From assembly GCA_029204225.1 (NCBI GenBank), contig CM055113.1, positions 9,822,364-9,886,363 on the forward strand: 64,000 bases of DNA, written 5' to 3'. The notes under the pieces are model-generated. The model did no database searches. It was not told the origin of the DNA and saw only the letters and a program-made list of their open reading frames with translations. This DNA comes from Diphasiastrum complanatum (taxonomy: Eukaryota; Streptophyta; Lycopodiopsida; Lycopodiales; Lycopodiaceae). Of the stretch, positions 60,035-64,000 are shown in pieces; the first letter of the stretch is position 1; every line of letters begins with the position of its first letter. A program made the position numbers and the translations under genes.

Positions 60035-60900
60035 AACTGCAAAAAATAAAACTCATAATGAAATCCTTGCCATATCATCTTATTGCGGGACAATTATATA
60101 AGCTAGGTGTTGGCGGTATTACACGTCATTGCGCACATGAATATGAAGTCCAGTAGATTATTGCCTTGACACACGAGGGTATTGAAGGTGGACATTTATC
60201 CTTCAATGCTACTACTAGGGCAATTCTTCTGGTAGAATTTTGGTGGCCAACCCTATTCAAAAGACACCCATGCTTATGTAGAAGTTTGCCACGTTTGTCA
60301 ACGCACAAAGAATATCCAAAAAGCCGACCACATCTCCTTACTCCAATACTTGAAAGTCAAGCATTTCACAAGGTCTTGACCAAGATAGTAGAAACAAGTT
60401 GATCAGACTAGAAAACAAAGTTATTTTCTACTATCTAGACATTGAACAACGTCGAAACGAGCCACAACATGGAAAACAATATTTGAACTAGTATACGGCC
60501 AAGAGGTTGTTATGTCAGTAGAACTTCTAATTCTTTCCCTACGCGTCACTTTAGCATATGCCATTGACTTGTGTGACAATAGTGCTTATCAACACCATAG
60601 TTCAGAATATTTACGTTGACGAAACTGTGTGAAACACAACTCATATCCTATCACACACAGTTGGTTCATAAAGGATGACAAAAGGCTTGGCATGATCATC
60701 ATGTCAAGACTAAGAGTTTTACTTTATACATCCTCTAAAGTCCACCTTGGAAAATTGAAATTCCGTAGCCAAGGTCCTTATGTTGTCAAGAAAATCTTTA
60801 CAAATGCTGTAGTACAATTAGAAACTTTAGAAGGCATACCCCTAGACACAATGGTCAATGGTAGCCGACTACGGAGGTACTATAAGGATACCTTTACAGT
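60035..60900 (+). pseudogene. Ty3 integrase with DDE core deleted
   Basis: KLGVGGITRHCAHEYEVQ, then LTHEGIEGGHLSFNATTRAI and FWWPTLFK with CHVCQRTK in a shifted frame give the HHCC zinc domain (60080-60310). The sequence then jumps past the catalytic core to ATTWKT.FELVYGQEVVMSVE (about 60455) and the C-terminal LLYTSSKVHLGKLKF, GPYVVKKIF, VQLETLEGIPLDTMVNGSRL block (60720-60870). The D,D,E residues are not present. Confidence 0.85.
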
Positions 60901-60979
60901 TAGGTCCTGTGTAACATGTCCTTTTGGGTTATTTTTTCTTTTCATTTTTTCAAATTTTTTTCTTCCATTTATTACCTGA

Positions 60980-61965
60980 TCCATCCTCCTATATATAATA
61001 ACTAGAATTACTCGGTTTTTTTTTCACAGTGTTTTTTATGAATATACCTACCCAAGTTTCTCCAAAAGCCCATAGATTTTACACTTGATCACAAAATCCA
61101 ACAAAATACTCTAACTATCGGATCCGACAGTCCGATGCATCCAACAAGATTGCATCCGACGACTTGCACCTGAAATTCCATCCAACGATTTGTATTTAAC
61201 AATTTTTTCATGATGGATTGCATTCGACGAAATTGCATCCGAGTCATTTCCATTCGACGAGTCATTTGCAACCGACGCGTTATTTGCATCTGATGAGTTA
61301 TTTGTATCCGACGTCTGACCTAAAAAAATTTCGTAAAAATATATCGGCCGCCCACTTTATTTTTACTTCACACAATTTTTGAACTAGTTTATGACCGATT
61401 GGCAAATTTCTGGCGATCTTTCTGTTCTCTGTTCCAATTCAGCCGATTTTTCTTGCAAACTGACCGCTATCAATCCTTTTATTGTGTGATCCATGCTCCA
61501 TCGTTTCCACACACTCATTCATCTGCATAGCTCAAAATCCTACTAAATCTCAACCTTATAAAGTTTACCTTTTCCAAAACTTTCATCTTTGTATTTTTAC
61601 CACTTTCACACTCTTTTCATTTTGTGTATAGTTTCTTTCCAGATTACCTCAAGTTTTTTTTTACCGACTCTTGCATCAGAGCATCACAATATGCATCCCA
61701 CTTTGCGTTCCTATTTTGCATCCGACGACTTGCATTTCCACTAGATCCGGCAACATTTTTTCATCCGACAGATTGCATTTTTTGCATTCGCTACTACACA
61801 TCCATTTGCATCTGACAGTTTCCATCCACCAGCTTGCATCTACATTTCCATCCGCCAGATTGCATCTGACGCATTTCCATTCGCCATTTACATCTGCCAG
61901 TTTCCATCCGACACATTTGCATCCACCATTGTAGCCGCCAGATCCCATCCGACACCCAATCCAAA
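60980..61965 (+). repeat. TTGCATCCGACGA-type repeat clusters, right
   Basis: Two clusters (about 61115-61315 and 61690-61950) carry TTGCATCCGACGA, CATTTCCATCCGACA and related units like those at 54.6-55.0 kb, with 370 bp of plainer AT-rich DNA between. They lie just beyond the Ty3 integrase end and before the next frame. They may be LTR sequence, but I could not align whole LTRs by eye. Confidence 0.7.
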
Positions 61966-61997
61966 GAACACTAGAAAAATCAAGAAAATTTTCAAAA

Positions 61998-63008
61998 ATG
62001 GCCGAATCGAATTCAGATCATAGTGAAGGCATACCAGAAATGTCTCAGTGATTGAAGCTCATTCCATGTGAAGACGTAACAATGCTCCAGTGGTACACAC
62101 AAGCTGAGATGCTCTTCCAGGGGCTGGGATTTGATATTCCTAAGTGGAAAGGACATCAAAGCCTCTAGCTGATGTACCAAGCTAATGAAAATTTTGACGA
62201 GAAATAGCTCACCTTCCGTATTGATCTACAAAACTTTCAATTGTACGTCTATTTGGCTGGTAGCAACCTTACATCCTTTGGCTTTCCAAGTGGACACAAG
62301 GAGAAACCGGTGAAGCTGACAAATATGTTGCAGTAGCCGTACGCCAAGTTCCTCGACACCTCAGTTGACAAGTGGAAGAATATGGATGGCATCCTCCTCG
62401 AAGCCATTAAATGCAAAAAATTGAGAGCTGCCTATGCATACCTCACCAAATACACACACACACAAAAGAAACATCTAATGAGGATTTCTCTTCAGATCTT
62501 TGCCATGCTGGAATAATCCTACGAAGACCAAAACTTGTATAATTGGAATGGGATCATCTCCAGACAGCTGATAATTGCCTTACAAAAAAGAGTCCCAATC
62601 ACATCCTTGGGCTACATACTTTTTGATGTGGCTAAGAGTCAGTCCTCAATTGACCTAAAGCTTGCCTTGGCTCCAAGAGATGATGTTGCAAGCCATGGTT
62701 ATTAACCTTCAACATCTTCAGCCACACGTTCCCAACAAGCTGCTGCATTTCATGAGCTTAGAACCAAGAAGCGACACGAGAGGTCATCTACATAAGCCTC
62801 TAGACTTGCTAACATCACACCACTCACAAAGAAGCAGCGACAAAAGGTCACCACTAGCAAACCGGCTCTTGACTCAGAGACAGATTCAGATACTCCACTA
62901 GCCAACACCAAGAAGCTGATTCCAAGGAAGAAGAAGCATATGGTTGGATGCAAAGATGTCTCATCCAACAGTGAGGACAATGACGATGAAGAGGAGGGCA
63001 GTCTGTAA
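61998..63008 (+). pseudogene. 336-codon frame with seven in-frame stops, element ORF1-like
   Basis: From the ATG at 61998 (AAAAATGGCC, MAESNSDHSEGIPEM) a single phase can be read to TAA at 63006 without any indel, interrupted only by TGA 62049, TAG 62166, TAG 62205, TAG 62334, TAA 62514, TAA 62703 and TAA 62793. The peptide is soluble and mixed (LQWYTQAEMLFQGLGFDIPK, KNMDGILLEAIKCKKLRAAY), with a Lys-rich, then acidic end (RKKKH...SSNSEDNDDEEEGSL). It has no knuckle or known domain. Its place after the repeat cluster suggests a first ORF of a retroelement. The family is not recognised. Confidence 0.55.
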
Positions 63009-64000
63009 ACATGAAGAACCAGGAAATGACGACAATCACATGTTGTCTCCTCACCTCAGCTCCAATTAATGGACACTCAGTAGGCCCAATCACCATCCAG
63101 TTCCCTTCAAGTTTTAACATCACCCTCTCATATACAACACCCCGTTGATTCTGTGGTGGCACTTCAACCACATGCAACAATTTCAGGGGAGGGCGAGCCT
63201 CGGAGAGATTCTTTTGAGGTTTATGTCAGAGATTTGTCTCCAGACAGTTAACCTAGCAGATTTGCGGTAAAAAGGTGAAAAAAGCCACTTTGTCAAGTTG
63301 AGCTAAAATCACCGTTTCTCCACGGAATTTTCCGACTGAACACTCTACAGTCTTGGAATCAAAAGGGCGACCCTGCTCCAGGCCTTAGATTGTGCTCAAA
63401 ACGATCCATAGGCGAGTTAGATCTAACATTTTTCAGAGTGGGGAGGCGCAGTCGCAGACAGGGAGGTCGCAAGCTGTCCGTGCACCCAACGCAATGGTCA
63501 CTGTAGTGTCTCGAAGACCATAGCGACTGTAGGAGCGTGGTTCAATGCTTAGATGTAGTTTGGACCTTTGGATGAGGTGTCAAATGAATTGACGGTCCAG
63601 AACTTGTGATGGGAGAGAAATTTGGACCACAAGATTTGGTTCAGCCATTGGATGAGCTTTGAACAGGGCCCTGAAGAAGTGAAGTGCATTCTGGCCTTCA
63701 ACTTCACTAAAAATTCTCATACTGAAAGTTGACTTGGGTCCCTTCACAAGTGAAAAGTGAAGTTTCTTCAAGGTGAAGAAATAGTTCAAAAACTAGAAAA
63801 GTCCCTATTTTTGTGTCTTTTGCCCGTTTTGACCCAAACGAAAGGCTATAACCTCCAAACGAAGGGCACCTGGACTGTACCTGCAAGTACGGTACAACAA
63901 AACAGAGTGATTACAATGGAGAAAGTGCTCAGAGTATGCCAGAACTGATTTCACCATTCCACTGGGCACGTTGTTGGGAGTTGATGACTGAGTGCATTTC
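63009..64000. other. no recognisable gene
   Basis: Moderately GC-balanced sequence with short frames only. It could be the continuing leader or body of the element whose frame ends at 63006. Confidence 0.5.

Overview
The window looks like nuclear DNA of a land plant with a large, repeat-packed genome. The evidence is plant-type telomere-like repeats (TTTAGGG), a Ty3 integrase with a chromodomain-like tail, Ty1/copia elements primed by initiator-Met tRNA (TGGTATCAGAGC), an L1-type LINE, intron-bearing hAT/DUF659 transposases, and two nuclear-type tRNA-Ile(AAU) genes. Very long (GA)n tracts and a Penelope-like reverse transcriptase point to a fern, lycophyte or gymnosperm rather than a compact angiosperm genome. 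That last step is inference.

Layout. 0-7.2 kb: fragments of hAT transposons (BED zinc finger, transposase C-terminus), small GC-rich non-autonomous elements with hAT-like inverted termini, and a minus-strand Ty3 integrase whose RNase H is cut off by hAT-like sequence. 7.3-11.3 kb: the most complete hAT transposase, about seven exons, with premature stops and frameshifts, bounded by (GA)n tracts and telomere-like repeats. 11.5-13.9 kb: three copies of an unnamed GC-rich repeat around an inverted repeat of about 0.5 kb. 14-22 kb: a terminal exon of a mitochondrial carrier gene, a second Ty3 integrase remnant, and a decayed LINE with a 41-nt C run. 21.9 and 32.0 kb: identical tRNA-Ile(AAU) genes in opposite orientation. 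23-26.8 kb: a small gag-only LTR element, a solo LTR with a 5-bp target duplication, and an LTR fragment. 27-33 kb is AT-rich and almost featureless. 33-35.5 kb: a copia pol that has lost the catalytic part of its RT. 37.2-40.8 kb (minus): a Ty3 RT scrap beside a Penelope-like RT (motif A, GTPMG, YIDD, thumb). 40.9-46.6 kb: copia LTRs in head-to-tail order, with a gag-protease element lacking RT and RNase H. 46.9-54.3 kb: palindromic and CpG-rich short-repeat clusters, a possible CACTA-type exon, a 145-bp GA tract, minisatellites and another copy of the copia LTR. 54.6-61 kb: a decayed Ty3 gag-pol with two CCHC knuckles. 62-63 kb: a 336-codon frame broken by seven stops but no frameshift.

Almost everything here is a mobile element in some stage of decay. 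The only host-type genes I can defend are the two tRNAs and the carrier exon. No operon-like or co-acting gene set is present. The unusual material is the Penelope-like element, the hairpin, the chained copia LTRs, and the short-repeat clusters. Reading frames and exon borders were worked out by eye, so edges are good to a few tens of bases unless a motif fixes them.
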